From: Rhizobium sp. WYJ-E13
GTDB taxonomy: Bacteria; Pseudomonadota; Alphaproteobacteria; Rhizobiales; Rhizobiaceae
Length of the DNA: 64,000 bases
Assembly: GCF_018987265.1 (NCBI RefSeq)
Contig: NZ_CP076853.1
Coordinates: 3,127,501 to 3,191,500, forward strand
Direction of reading: 5' to 3'
The notes beneath the pieces were generated by a model. The model had not been told where the DNA came from. It ran no database searches and was given only the letters and a program-made list of their open reading frames with translations. Within the stretch, counting starts at the first letter, position 1. Each line of letters begins with the position of its first letter. Position numbers and translations under genes: made by a program. Below, piece by piece: positions 18,436 to 27,132 of the stretch.

Positions 18436-19611
18436 TTACGCCTCAGTCTTGAGTTCCCGCTCCACCAGCGACACCCAATAAGCCGCGCCATATCCGAGCG
18501 CCTCGTCATTGAAGTCGTAGGCAGTGTTGTGATGCAGCGCTCCATCGACAGCCGGACCGTTGCCGAGCCAGACATAACAGCCTGGAGCATTTTGCCCGAA
18601 GAACGCGAAATCGTCGCCGGCGGTGGATGGCGGAAAGCTCGTGCGCACCTTCTCGCCAAAGACCGCCTGCGCGGCCCGGAGCGCCCGTGCAGTCGCGTCC
18701 GCATCATTGATGACGGGCGGAATACGGCGTTCGAATTCATAGTCTACCGAAATACCGAACATCGCGGCCGTGCCCTGCGCCAGGCGGCCAATTTCCGTTT
18801 CGAGCTGGTCCCGCACCTCGGGCGAATAGGCGCGCGCCGTTCCGCCGATCTCGACGATATCAGGAATGACGTTCAATGCCTTCGGATTGCCGGCCTGTAC
18901 CGAACAGGCGCTGACGACAGCCGGCTGAAGCGGATCGACGACCCGCCCGACGATCGTTTGTAGAGACGCAAGGAAAGTGCCGGCAGCCGTGATCGGATCG
19001 CGGCCGAGATGCGGTTTTGCTCCGTGCGTACCGATACCCCGGAAAGTGATCCGCCAGCTATCGGATGAGGCAAGCTGCGGCCCCTCGACGACAGCTATCT
19101 CATCAACGGCAAGCCCGGGCATATTGTGCAGCCCATAGACGGCATCGCAGGGAAACTGCTTGAACAGCCCCTCCTCCACCATGCGCCTTGCCCCACCACG
19201 GCCCTCCTCGGCCGGCTGGAAGATGAAATGAACCGTGCCGGAAAAACCGCGCGTTTCGGCGAGATAACGCGCCGCGCCGAGCAGCATCGTCGTATGCCCG
19301 TCATGACCACATGCATGCATCTTGCCCGGCACTGTCGATTTATAAGGGCGATCCGCCGTCTCCGGCATGGCGAGAGCGTCCATGTCTGCCCTCAGCCCGA
19401 TCGTGCGCGTGCCGTTGCCGATCTGCAGCGTGCCGACGACACCGGTACCGCCGAGGCCACGATGCACCTTGATACCAGCCCCTTCCAGAAGCTTTGCAAC
19501 GATATCGCTGGTGCGCTCCTCTTCGAAGCCGAGTTCGGGGTGGGCATGGAGGTCGCGGCGGAGGGAGGTCAGAAAGGGCAGATCGTTGCTGATCCGGGCG
19601 GGAATGCTCAT
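18436..19611 (-). CDS. M20 family amidohydrolase (hippurate hydrolase/N-acyl amino acid deacylase type)
   Basis: A 391-residue cytosolic peptidase-M20D-type hydrolase. The N-terminal DLHAHPELGFEE, metal-binding HACGHDGHT (about residue 104), catalytic FQPAEEGRGGARRM and C-terminal AGDDFAFF are characteristic. The family removes acyl groups from N-acyl amino acids (hippurate, indole-acetyl conjugates and others). It lies downstream of a TctCBA transporter on the same strand, past a terminator, suggesting that the imported compound may be an acyl amide. The exact substrate is not visible. Confidence 0.88.
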   Translation of the reverse strand: MSIPARISNDLPFLTSLRRDLHAHPELGFEEERTSDIVAKLLEGAGIKVHRGLGGTGVVGTLQIGNGTRTIGLRADMDALAMPETADRPYKSTVPGKMHACGHDGHTTMLLGAARYLAETRGFSGTVHFIFQPAEEGRGGARRMVEEGLFKQFPCDAVYGLHNMPGLAVDEIAVVEGPQLASSDSWRITFRGIGTHGAKPHLGRDPITAAGTFLASLQTIVGRVVDPLQPAVVSACSVQAGNPKALNVIPDIVEIGGTARAYSPEVRDQLETEIGRLAQGTAAMFGISVDYEFERRIPPVINDADATARALRAAQAVFGEKVRTSFPPSTAGDDFAFFGQNAPGCYVWLGNGPAVDGALHHNTAYDFNDEALGYGAAYWVSLVERELKTEA

Positions 19612-19627
19612 AAGCCTGGATATCCTG

Positions 19628-19658
19628 TAAAACGAAAACGGGCGCCCGACGGCGCCCG
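19628..19658 (-). terminator. Rho-independent terminator after tctA
   Basis: CGGGCGCC/GGCGCCCG form an 8-bp stem with a CGAC loop (19639-19658). On the minus strand it is followed by TTTTCGTTTT. It separates tctA from the M20 gene, so the latter needs read-through or its own promoter. Confidence 0.8.
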
Positions 19659-19704
19659 CATCAGATCATTCTTTTTTCAACAAACAGCCGCGGAGTTCAA
19701 CCCC

Positions 19705-21210
19705 TCACGCCTCTTCGACGAAGACCTCTTCACGCTTGCGCTTGACGCTCGGCAGGAAGACGATGATCAGCACCGCCACGGCGATCGCCAGCAGAATGGC
19801 ACTGATCGGCCGTGTGACGAAGGTCGTCGCATCACCGCGTGACAGGATCATGGCCCGTCGCAGGTTTTCCTCCAGCAGCGGCCCGAGCACGAAGCCGAGC
19901 AAGAGCGGCGCCGGCTCGCAGCGAAGCTTGGCGAGCACATAGCCGATGAGGCCGAAGAAGGCGACGGCATAGAGGTCGTAGACGTTGGAATTGACGCTGT
20001 AGACCCCGATCGAGCAGAAGGCCATGATGACGGGGAATAGCACGTAGTAAGGCACCGTCAGCAGCTTCACCCACAACCCGATCAGCGGCAGGTTAAGGAT
20101 GACAAGCATCAGATTGCCGATCCACATGGAGGCGATGATGCCCCAGAAGAGCGCCGGCTGCTCCGTCGCGACGTTCGGTCCGGGTACGATACCCTGAATG
20201 ATCATTGCGCCGACCATCAGCGCCATGACCGGATTTGCCGGAATCCCGAGCGTCAGGAGTGGAATGAACGACGTCTGCGCACCGGCATTATTGGCCGATT
20301 CCGGCCCAGCAACGCCGGCGACCGCGCCATGGCCGAACTCCTGCGGCCTCTTGGAGACACGCTTTTCCACCGTATAGGAGGCGAAGGAGGCGAGGATCGC
20401 CCCGCCGCCCGGCAGGATGCCGAGCGCGGAGCCGATGACTGTGCCGCGAATGACCGGCGCGATCATCTCCTTGAACTCTTCCTTTGACGGCAACAGCCCG
20501 GAAACCTTCGCCATTAGCACCGTGCGCGTCTTCTCGCCTTCCAGATTGCGCAGGATTTCCGCAATACCGAAGACGCCGACGGCAAGCGCCACGAAATTCA
20601 GGCCGTCGGCATATTCGCGGATGCCGAGCGTGAAACGCGGCGTACCGGTATAGATATCCGTGCCCACGAGGCCGAGCAGCAGGCCGAGCGCCACCATTGC
20701 CAGCGCCTTGACGACCGAGCCATGTGCCAGCGCGATCGAGGATACGAGGCCGACGATCATCAGCGAGAAATATTCGGCCGAACCGAACTGCAGTGCAATC
20801 GCCGTCAGTGGCGGAGCAAAGACAGCCACGAGAAAGGTCGATACCGAGCCGGCGAAGAAGGAGCCGAGCGCGGCAATTGCAAGCGCCGCACCCGCCCTGC
20901 CCTTCCGCGCCATCTGATAGCCGTCAATGGCTGTCACTGCCGAGGAAGATTCACCGGGCATATTGATGAGGATTGCCGTCGTCGAGCCGCCATATTGCGC
21001 GCCGTAATAGATGCCGGCGAGCATGATGAGCGAGGAAACAGGCTCGAGCTGGAAGGTGATCGGCAGCAGCATGGCGATCGTTGCCGTGGCGCCAATACCG
21101 GGCAGCACGCCGATCAGCGTGCCGAGCAGCACGCCGATAAGGCAGAAGAACAGGTTTTCCGGGCTTGCCGCGGTGTAGAAACCGAGAGCGAGATTGCTGA
21201 AGAGTTCCAT
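19705..21210 (-). CDS. tctA: Tripartite tricarboxylate transporter large permease TctA
   Basis: A 501-residue protein with about 10-12 transmembrane segments. It contains the family blocks GVLPGIGATATIAMLLP near residue 35-50 and LPGGGAILASFASYTVEKR near 265-280, and the characteristic NNAGAQTSFIPLLTLGIPAN. TctA forms the main transport channel of the TTT family, which imports citrate or other carboxylates using an ion gradient. It starts 9 bases after the tctB stop. Confidence 0.95.
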   Translation of the reverse strand: MELFSNLALGFYTAASPENLFFCLIGVLLGTLIGVLPGIGATATIAMLLPITFQLEPVSSLIMLAGIYYGAQYGGSTTAILINMPGESSSAVTAIDGYQMARKGRAGAALAIAALGSFFAGSVSTFLVAVFAPPLTAIALQFGSAEYFSLMIVGLVSSIALAHGSVVKALAMVALGLLLGLVGTDIYTGTPRFTLGIREYADGLNFVALAVGVFGIAEILRNLEGEKTRTVLMAKVSGLLPSKEEFKEMIAPVIRGTVIGSALGILPGGGAILASFASYTVEKRVSKRPQEFGHGAVAGVAGPESANNAGAQTSFIPLLTLGIPANPVMALMVGAMIIQGIVPGPNVATEQPALFWGIIASMWIGNLMLVILNLPLIGLWVKLLTVPYYVLFPVIMAFCSIGVYSVNSNVYDLYAVAFFGLIGYVLAKLRCEPAPLLLGFVLGPLLEENLRRAMILSRGDATTFVTRPISAILLAIAVAVLIIVFLPSVKRKREEVFVEEA

Positions 21211-21219
21211 ACTCGCCTC

Positions 21220-21681
21220 CTAGAACCGGACCCAGGGGCCGAAACGTTCGAACGGCAGCCCGAGCGCATAGCTGAAGACCCCAACCGAAAAGACCGCCAG
21301 CAGCAGCGAAAGAATCAGCGCGAACAGCACGTTCATGCGACTGGATGCAAAGCAGGCGATGAAGGCCGTCAGGAAGATTGCCGGCGCAAAACCGAGCCCG
21401 CGGACCGTCAGTCCGAAAAAGACCGGCGCCGGCAGGATGAAGAGCATGCCACGCCAGGCGAACGGCTCGATCGGCTCACCCTGAACCCGCACTGCCTGCA
21501 CGAGAATGATGAGGCCGAGCAGCACGAGGATGCCTGACAGGACGAGTGGGAAGTAGCCAGGTCCCATGCGCAGCGCCGTACCGATATCGAGGTTGAGCGA
21601 TTGATAGGCGAAAAAAGCGCCGGTCGCAGCGAGCAAGGCGCCGCAGATGATATTGGTGGTGTCGAAACTGAGAGATTTCAT
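21220..21681 (-). CDS. tctB: Tripartite tricarboxylate transporter small permease TctB
   Basis: A 153-residue membrane protein with four hydrophobic segments and the TctB pattern MGPGYFPLVLSGILVLLGL early in the sequence. It partners TctA in the membrane. Short, poorly conserved proteins of this size between tctC and tctA are diagnostic of the system. Confidence 0.9.
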   Translation of the reverse strand: MKSLSFDTTNIICGALLAATGAFFAYQSLNLDIGTALRMGPGYFPLVLSGILVLLGLIILVQAVRVQGEPIEPFAWRGMLFILPAPVFFGLTVRGLGFAPAIFLTAFIACFASSRMNVLFALILSLLLAVFSVGVFSYALGLPFERFGPWVRF

Positions 21682-21735
21682 GATGTCTCCTAGAGTTGGA
21701 GATGGAGCGTCGCTGCGGAATCAGGCTGCGCAAAT

Positions 21736-21762
21736 ACCCTCCTCCCGGCCCGGGAGGAGGGT
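21736..21762. repeat. Perfect 27-bp GC palindrome between tctC and tctB
   Basis: ACCCTCCTCCCGG, a single C, and CCGGGAGGAGGGT form a perfect 13+13 inverted repeat. There is no T-tract on either strand, so it is unlikely to be a full terminator. As an RNA hairpin just after tctC it could protect the binding-protein message from 3' decay. Confidence 0.75.
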
Positions 21763-21782
21763 GCAAATGCGGCAGTCCGGCT

Positions 21783-22766
21783 TCAGTCCGCGTATTCGCC
21801 GGCAGCTTCGATGACGGGCTTCCAACGGGCGATTTCGCTCTCGAGCTTCGCCTTCAGCGCAGCCGGCGTCGCATCGGCGTCCGAAGAGGGAGCCGTGCCA
21901 AGCTCGGCAAAGCGGGCGGCGACGTTCGGGTCCTTCAGCGCGACCTGCAGCGACTTCGACAGACGCTCATTGATTTCGGCCGGCGTGCCCTTCGGCGTGT
22001 AGACGCCATGCCAGATACCGACTTCGAAGCCCGGCAAGCCGGCTTCGACCGCCGTCGGAATGTCCTTGAGAACATCAAGGCGAGCCGGCGAGGTCACCGC
22101 ATAGGCCTTGATCGTACCGCCCTTGATCTGCTTCGTCGTATTGGTCGTCTGGTCGCACATGATATCGACCTGGCCGCCGAGAAGATCTGTCATGGCCGGA
22201 CCGGTACCCTTGTAGGGAACGGTCGTGAGCGGTGTCTGGATGGCGCTCATGAACATCATGCCGCAAAGGTGGGATGCCGCACCGATACCCGCATTGGCGA
22301 CGGTAACCTTGTCCTTGTTCGCCTTCACATAGTCGATCAGGCCCTTCAGATCGGCTGGTTCGAAATCCTTGCGGGCGACGATCGTCATCGGAACATCCGT
22401 GACGAGACCGACATAGTCGAAGGCGTTCAGCGTGTCATAGGCGAGCTTGCGGTAAAGCGTGGCGCTGGTCGCCATGCCGATATGGTGCAGCAGGATCGTG
22501 TAGCCGTCCGGATCGGCATCAGCAACTCGCCCGGCACCAAGCGTGCCGCCAGCGCCGCCGACATTTTCAACGACGATCTGCTGGCCGAGATCCTTCGACA
22601 TGGATTCGGCAACGAGGCGCGCAACAGTATCGGTCGGTCCGCCGGCGGAGAAAGGCACGACCATGGTGATGCTGCGTTCGGGATAGGTCTGCGCCGAAGC
22701 GGTGTGAGCGAGAAGCGAAACGGCAGCGGCGGCAGTCACGCCGAGCATGGCCTTCAGGATTTTCAT
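21783..22766 (-). CDS. tctC: TctC/Bug-family periplasmic binding protein
   Basis: A 327-residue protein with signal peptide ending about ASAQT (residue 27), then YPERSITMVVPFSAGGPTDT, the conserved ligand loop of Bug/TctC receptors, and NVGGAGGTLGA. These proteins bind carboxylates, nicotinate, amino acids or aromatic acids and deliver them to TctAB. It is the first gene of the tctCBA unit. TCCCTGATG-type GGGAGGA lies 7-12 bases before the start on the minus strand, a strong ribosome binding site. Confidence 0.93.
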   Translation of the reverse strand: MKILKAMLGVTAAAAVSLLAHTASAQTYPERSITMVVPFSAGGPTDTVARLVAESMSKDLGQQIVVENVGGAGGTLGAGRVADADPDGYTILLHHIGMATSATLYRKLAYDTLNAFDYVGLVTDVPMTIVARKDFEPADLKGLIDYVKANKDKVTVANAGIGAASHLCGMMFMSAIQTPLTTVPYKGTGPAMTDLLGGQVDIMCDQTTNTTKQIKGGTIKAYAVTSPARLDVLKDIPTAVEAGLPGFEVGIWHGVYTPKGTPAEINERLSKSLQVALKDPNVAARFAELGTAPSSDADATPAALKAKLESEIARWKPVIEAAGEYAD

Positions 22767-22941
22767 CGTTTTCCTCCCTGATGAAAATGACTAGTCCCGC
22801 CGGCACATCCTCCGCACCGGCTCGGATGGTTCATTTGCACGCCTGGGACTTGCTGCCGCAATCGCGGCGCGAAGAAAGGAACGACGATTTTGCGACAGTG
22901 CGCCGCACCATGGGTTGATTTGGACACAATTGGTTAAAGTG

Positions 22942-22961
22942 ATGGGTGGAAATCCACCCAT
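22942..22961. promoter_or_regulatory. Palindrome resembling a DctD/NtrC-type enhancer site
   Basis: ATGGGTGGAAATCCACCCAT is a perfect 9+9 inverted repeat with a 2-base centre. It lies 176 bases upstream of tctC and downstream of the sigma-54 activator gene. The GGAAATCC core matches what I recall of rhizobial DctD sites. No consensus -24/-12 promoter was found between it and tctC, so the assignment is tentative. Confidence 0.5.
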
Positions 22962-22970
22962 TACCTGTCC

Positions 22971-23114
22971 TTACCGGTTGCGCGGCAGAACGACCTCGCC
23001 GGTTTCCAGCAGCGATTTGAGGTTGGAAAGAATTTGCGGCCACCCACCGGATACGGCACCGATGAACTTGGAGCCCTCGACCGGCATCGAGAACACCCTG
23101 AAACAGGCGATCAC
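22971..23114 (-). pseudogene. C-terminal remnant of an AHSA1/SRPBCC-domain protein
   Basis: Reading the minus strand, about 45 codons ending with a TAA at 22971-22973 encode SKFIGAVSGGWPQIL followed by SNLKSLLETGE, the typical C-terminal end of activator-of-Hsp90 (AHSA1, SRPBCC) proteins. No start codon with ribosome binding site or N-terminal domain precedes it: the frame runs into the 3' end of the dctD-like gene at 23135. It is therefore probably what remains after deletion of a gene at this spot. Confidence 0.7.
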
Positions 23115-23134
23115 ATTCAAAAATCGGAATTGGA

Positions 23135-24490
23135 TCAGAGCTCGCGGCGCGTCTCGCCGGTCATCTCATTGACCAACAGCTTCTTGTCGAGACCATATTT
23201 CTGCATCTTCTCATAAAGCGTCTTGCGCGAAATGCCGAGCGATTCATAGACCGGCTTCAGGCTGCCGCCATGGGCGACAAGCGCATTCGCAATCACGCCG
23301 CGCTCGAATTCGGCGACACGTTCGGCAAGCCCCGCAGCCTCGGCCTGCCTGCCGCCGCCGTCGAGGCCAAGCACGAAGCGGTCAGCGGCATTGCGCAATT
23401 CGCGGACATTCCCGGGCCAGTCACGCTGCCCGATGTCGGAAATCACATCCGGCGGCACGGCCATCTCATCCTTGCCGTAGCGTGCTGCCGCCTCCCTGAC
23501 GAGTTGCATGAAAAGCAGTGGGATGTCTGCCCGGCGTTGCGAGAGCGACGGCACATGAAGGGTCGCGACATTCAGGCGATAGAGAAGATCGGCGCGGAAC
23601 CGGCCGCTCGCGACCTCCGCTTCCAGATCGACCTTGCTTGTCGCGATGAATCGCACATCGAGCGGCACGATCTCGTTCGAACCGAGCCGCGAAATCATTC
23701 TCTCCTGCAGCACTCGCAGGAACTTCGCCTGCAGATCGACCGGCATGGAGCCGATCTCATCGAGGAGGATGGTGCCGCCGCGTCCATGTTCGAACTTGCC
23801 GTAACGAGGCCGCACCGCGCCCGGGAAGGCGCCGGCCTCGTGGCCGAAAAGCTCGCTTTCGATCAGGTTTGCCGGCAGTGCCGCACAATTGATGGCAATG
23901 AATGGTCTGCTTGCCCTTGCGCTGATATCGTGCAGCGCACGCGCCACCACTTCCTTGCCGGCCCCTGTATCACCGATAATAAGCGTGTCGGCATCGCTCG
24001 CCCCGATCGCACGGATGCGGTATCGCAGATCGACCATGATCTGGGTGCGCCCAGGCAGCCGGGCCTCGATATCGTCGCGCTTGCCGGCAACTGCCTTCAG
24101 CAGCCGGTTTTCAAGCACGAGGCCGCGCCGCTCCATGGCGCGGCGGATGACGCCGGCAAGCATCTGCGGCGTAAAAGGCTTCTCGATGAAGTCATAGGCG
24201 CCCTCGCGCATCGCCTTGACGGCAAGCTGCACATCGCCATGCCCGGTGACGAGAATAACCGGCACCTCGGTATCGAGTTCGCGGATCTTCTGCATCAGCG
24301 TCATGCCGTCCATGCCGGGCATGCGGATATCGGTGACGACGACACCCGGAAAACTGTAGCCGATCAGCTCCAGCACATGATCCGCGTTCGAAAACGTCTC
24401 GACGCTGAAACCTGATAATTCCAGCGCCTGCGCCGTCGAGCGGCGCAGTTCCTCCTCGTCATCGACGAGCAATATCTTCTGTTCGTTCAT
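23135..24490 (-). CDS. Sigma-54-dependent response regulator, DctD-like
   Basis: A 451-residue activator with an N-terminal receiver (acidic DDEEE, phospho-acceptor D54 in VVVTDIRMPGMDG), an AAA+ domain (Walker A GDTGAGKE at 173-180, Walker B GGTILLDEIG near 238-247) and a C-terminal Fis-type helix-turn-helix (SLKPVYESLGISRKTLYEKM). The sigma-54 contact loop reads GAFPGA at 220-225 instead of the usual GAFTGA. The stop of the sensor kinase gene overlaps its start (ATGA), so the two are coupled. The neighbouring tctCBA operon is the likely target. Confidence 0.92.
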   Translation of the reverse strand: MNEQKILLVDDEEELRRSTAQALELSGFSVETFSNADHVLELIGYSFPGVVVTDIRMPGMDGMTLMQKIRELDTEVPVILVTGHGDVQLAVKAMREGAYDFIEKPFTPQMLAGVIRRAMERRGLVLENRLLKAVAGKRDDIEARLPGRTQIMVDLRYRIRAIGASDADTLIIGDTGAGKEVVARALHDISARASRPFIAINCAALPANLIESELFGHEAGAFPGAVRPRYGKFEHGRGGTILLDEIGSMPVDLQAKFLRVLQERMISRLGSNEIVPLDVRFIATSKVDLEAEVASGRFRADLLYRLNVATLHVPSLSQRRADIPLLFMQLVREAAARYGKDEMAVPPDVISDIGQRDWPGNVRELRNAADRFVLGLDGGGRQAEAAGLAERVAEFERGVIANALVAHGGSLKPVYESLGISRKTLYEKMQKYGLDKKLLVNEMTGETRREL

Positions 24491-26361
24491 TCCGCCGCCT
24501 CCGGCACCATGCCTGCCGCCGCCAAAAGCTCGATACGGAATACTGCCCCAACCTCCGGATGGTTGGAGACGGTCAAGCTGCCACCGAAATCCTTGATGAT
24601 GTTGTAGGAGATGGAAAGCCCGAGCCCAAGCCCCTTGCCGACGCCCTTGGTGGTAAAGAAGGGATCGAAGATGCGCTCGGCAATCGCGGCCGGCACGCCC
24701 GGTCCATGATCGCGTACGGTCAGAACCACCCTGCCAGCCTCTTCGGATGCCGAAACCTCGATACGCCGATCCTCCAGTCCCTCGACCGCATCGGCCGCAT
24801 TCGAGATCACATTGACCAGCACCTGCTGCAGACGCACCGAGCCGGCTTTGACCACCGGCGGCCGCGCCCCAAGATGCAGCCGGAGATCGGCATCAGCCGC
24901 CTTCAGTCGCCAGGCGATGATCTCCAGCGTGTCGCGGATCGCCTCGTCGAGCGGCACGGGACCGAGCTTCTCATTGGGCTTGCGTGCGAAATTGCGCAGG
25001 TGCCTGCTGATCGAGGCCATGCGGTCGATCAGCCCGCCGATGCGCTGGATATTGTCCTGCGCTTCGGCAGTGCGGCCCCTCTCCAGCAGAACGGCGGCAC
25101 TGTCCGTATAGGTCTTGGCGGCGGCGAGCGGCTGGTTGAACTCATGCGAAAGCGCCGCCGACATCTGCCCAAGCCCGGCAAGCTTGCCCGCCTGGATGAG
25201 ATCGGCCTGTGTCTGGCGCAGCTGCTGCTCTGTCAGACGCCGCTCGGCGATCTCCTCCTCGATGCGGCTGTTGACGCGGGCAAGATCGGCCGTGCGCTCA
25301 TCGACCCGCCGCTCCAACTCGTTCTGAGCCTCGGCCTGCAATTGCAGGCGCTCCGCAAGCCGCACGCGCCGCTGCCGCAGAATGGCGAATGTCAGCGCGG
25401 CAATGCATAGAACAAGGAACACCACAACCAGCGCCGTGCGGGCCTGCGTCCGGATGGAGCTCGTATCCATGAGCACGTTCACGGTCCAGTCTTCGGCCGG
25501 CATGTAATGCGAAAGGACGAGATATTCGCTCTGACCGCGATCGCCAGCGAGCGTCATCAGGTCATGATCCTCGAAGCGATGGCGGATGACCGGCAATTCG
25601 ACGAGCTTGGCATTGGCATAACGTCGCGATGCCTCGGTGCGCGCCACGCGATCCGCACTCAGGGGCAGGATTGCCCCATAGAGCCAGTCCGAACTGTCAG
25701 ACATGAAGATGATGCCCTCGGGATCGGAGACGAAGATACGGTACTCACCGCCGCTCCAGGAGGATTCGATCACATCGATATCCACCTTGAAAACGATGAC
25801 GCCGCGGATTTCTCCATCGACCCAGATCGGGGAAGAGAAATAATAGCCGCGCTTCAGCGAGGTCGTGCCGAGTGCATAGAAGCGTGCATGATGCCCGCCG
25901 ATCGCCTCCTGGAAATACGGTCGGTAGCTGAAGTTTTCACCGACGAAACTGCCGGGGTTGTCAAAATTGCTGGCAGCAATCGTCTCGCCATCCGGCCGCA
26001 CGACATAGATGTCGGAGGATTTCAGGAGTCCGTTAATTTCCTTCAGGTAGAGATTGGCATTGTCGCGCAGCGACCGATCATCCGGCCGGGTCACGAGATC
26101 CTTGATATCGTTGTGATCGGCGATCAGCGCCGGCAAGGCCTCGTAGCGGCTGAGATGGCCGCTAAGCGCGGAAACCGCAAGCCTGAGCGCGGTACCCGCC
26201 TGCGCCGAGGCTTCACCCATATAGGCGCGCGTGGCGACCGCGCTCCCGTAATAGAAGAAAGCGAAAACAAGCAAGGGTGCAGCGCAGAGCGCCACAATGA
26301 CACGATAGCGCGAAGACAGAGTCTCGCTCCTCCCTTTCAGCCTCCGCTCCCGTGGAGGCAT
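24487..26361 (-). CDS. Membrane sensor histidine kinase, DctB-like
   Basis: A 624-residue kinase with one transmembrane helix at about residues 20-42, a periplasmic dCache-type sensor of about 260 residues (RPYFQEAIGG and GYYFSSPIWV blocks), a second helix near 310-330, a coiled coil, the H-box SAALSHEFNQPLAAAKTY and an ATPase domain with NVISNAADAV, RDHGPGVP and GKGLGLGLSI. It matches DctB of rhizobia, which senses C4-dicarboxylates. Here the regulated transporter is tctCBA, so the ligand may be another carboxylate. Confidence 0.92.
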   Translation of the reverse strand: MPPRERRLKGRSETLSSRYRVIVALCAAPLLVFAFFYYGSAVATRAYMGEASAQAGTALRLAVSALSGHLSRYEALPALIADHNDIKDLVTRPDDRSLRDNANLYLKEINGLLKSSDIYVVRPDGETIAASNFDNPGSFVGENFSYRPYFQEAIGGHHARFYALGTTSLKRGYYFSSPIWVDGEIRGVIVFKVDIDVIESSWSGGEYRIFVSDPEGIIFMSDSSDWLYGAILPLSADRVARTEASRRYANAKLVELPVIRHRFEDHDLMTLAGDRGQSEYLVLSHYMPAEDWTVNVLMDTSSIRTQARTALVVVFLVLCIAALTFAILRQRRVRLAERLQLQAEAQNELERRVDERTADLARVNSRIEEEIAERRLTEQQLRQTQADLIQAGKLAGLGQMSAALSHEFNQPLAAAKTYTDSAAVLLERGRTAEAQDNIQRIGGLIDRMASISRHLRNFARKPNEKLGPVPLDEAIRDTLEIIAWRLKAADADLRLHLGARPPVVKAGSVRLQQVLVNVISNAADAVEGLEDRRIEVSASEEAGRVVLTVRDHGPGVPAAIAERIFDPFFTTKGVGKGLGLGLSISYNIIKDFGGSLTVSNHPEVGAVFRIELLAAAGMVPEAAE

Positions 26362-26469
26362 AACCCGACGCTCCGAGTGTAATGAGCACGGTTAAGATTT
26401 CCAAGAGGTGCTGAAACTTGACACATGCCAGGCGCGGATGTCTGATTGCTGCACCGCAAGGAGACCTTC

Positions 26470-27132
26470 ATGAGCGACGACCAAATCCCCGATGATAGCA
26501 AGCTCACGACGTCCAAGCGCCGCTGGGCGGCCGAGGGAAAGTTTCTGACCGGCCGCATCAGCCGCCCGGAAACCGAGCGCCTGCCACCCGGCCAGCATCT
26601 GGTCAAAAACTGGCCGGTCCTCGACCTCGGCCAGCAGCCGATTATTTCCATCGAGAGCTGGCGGCTGGAGGTTCTAGGTCTAGTCGAGACACCGCTCGAC
26701 CTCAATTGGGCGGCCTTCCAGGCGCTGGAACAGAGCAGCATGGTCAGCGATATCCATTGTGTCACGACATGGTCTCGATACGATAACAAGTGGAAGGGCG
26801 TTGCCACCCGCGACCTGCTCGATCTCGCCATGCCGAAAGCGGAAGCCGGTTACGTCATGCTGACCAGCTATGACGGCTATACGACCAATCTGCCGCTTTC
26901 CGATTTCGCTGCTGAAGACGCCATTCTCGCCACCGCATGGGAGGGTTTGCCGCTGACCCGCGATCACGGCGGACCGATGCGCCTCGTCGTTCCGCACCTT
27001 TATTTTTGGAAAAGCGCCAAATGGCTGCGCCGTATCGATCTGCTGCCGACCGACAAGGCCGGCTTCTGGGAAAAGAACGGCTACCATATGTATGGCGATC
27101 CGTGGCGCGAGCAGCGCTATTCGGAAGACTGA
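26470..27132 (+). CDS. Sulfite-oxidase-like molybdopterin oxidoreductase (YuiH type)
   Basis: A 220-residue cytosolic protein with the oxidoreductase molybdopterin-binding fold. The probable molybdenum-ligand cysteine is in SDIHCVTTWSRYDNKW, and GYTTNLPL, DHGGPMRLVVP and YFWKSAKW follow as in YuiH-like short sulfite-oxidase homologues. There is no signal peptide or Tat motif, unlike MsrP. ATG at 26470 has AAGGAGA 6 bases upstream. Divergent from the dctB-like gene; its 3' end overlaps the convergent next gene by 16 bases. The substrate is unknown. Confidence 0.82.
   Translation: MSDDQIPDDSKLTTSKRRWAAEGKFLTGRISRPETERLPPGQHLVKNWPVLDLGQQPIISIESWRLEVLGLVETPLDLNWAAFQALEQSSMVSDIHCVTTWSRYDNKWKGVATRDLLDLAMPKAEAGYVMLTSYDGYTTNLPLSDFAAEDAILATAWEGLPLTRDHGGPMRLVVPHLYFWKSAKWLRRIDLLPTDKAGFWEKNGYHMYGDPWREQRYSED

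Noticed and set aside
22767..22941. Sigma-54 -24/-12 promoter for tctC
   Set aside because: Several GG...GC pairs were examined on the minus strand, but none has the required 10-base spacing with a TGGC-like -24 box; nearest candidates are off by one base.
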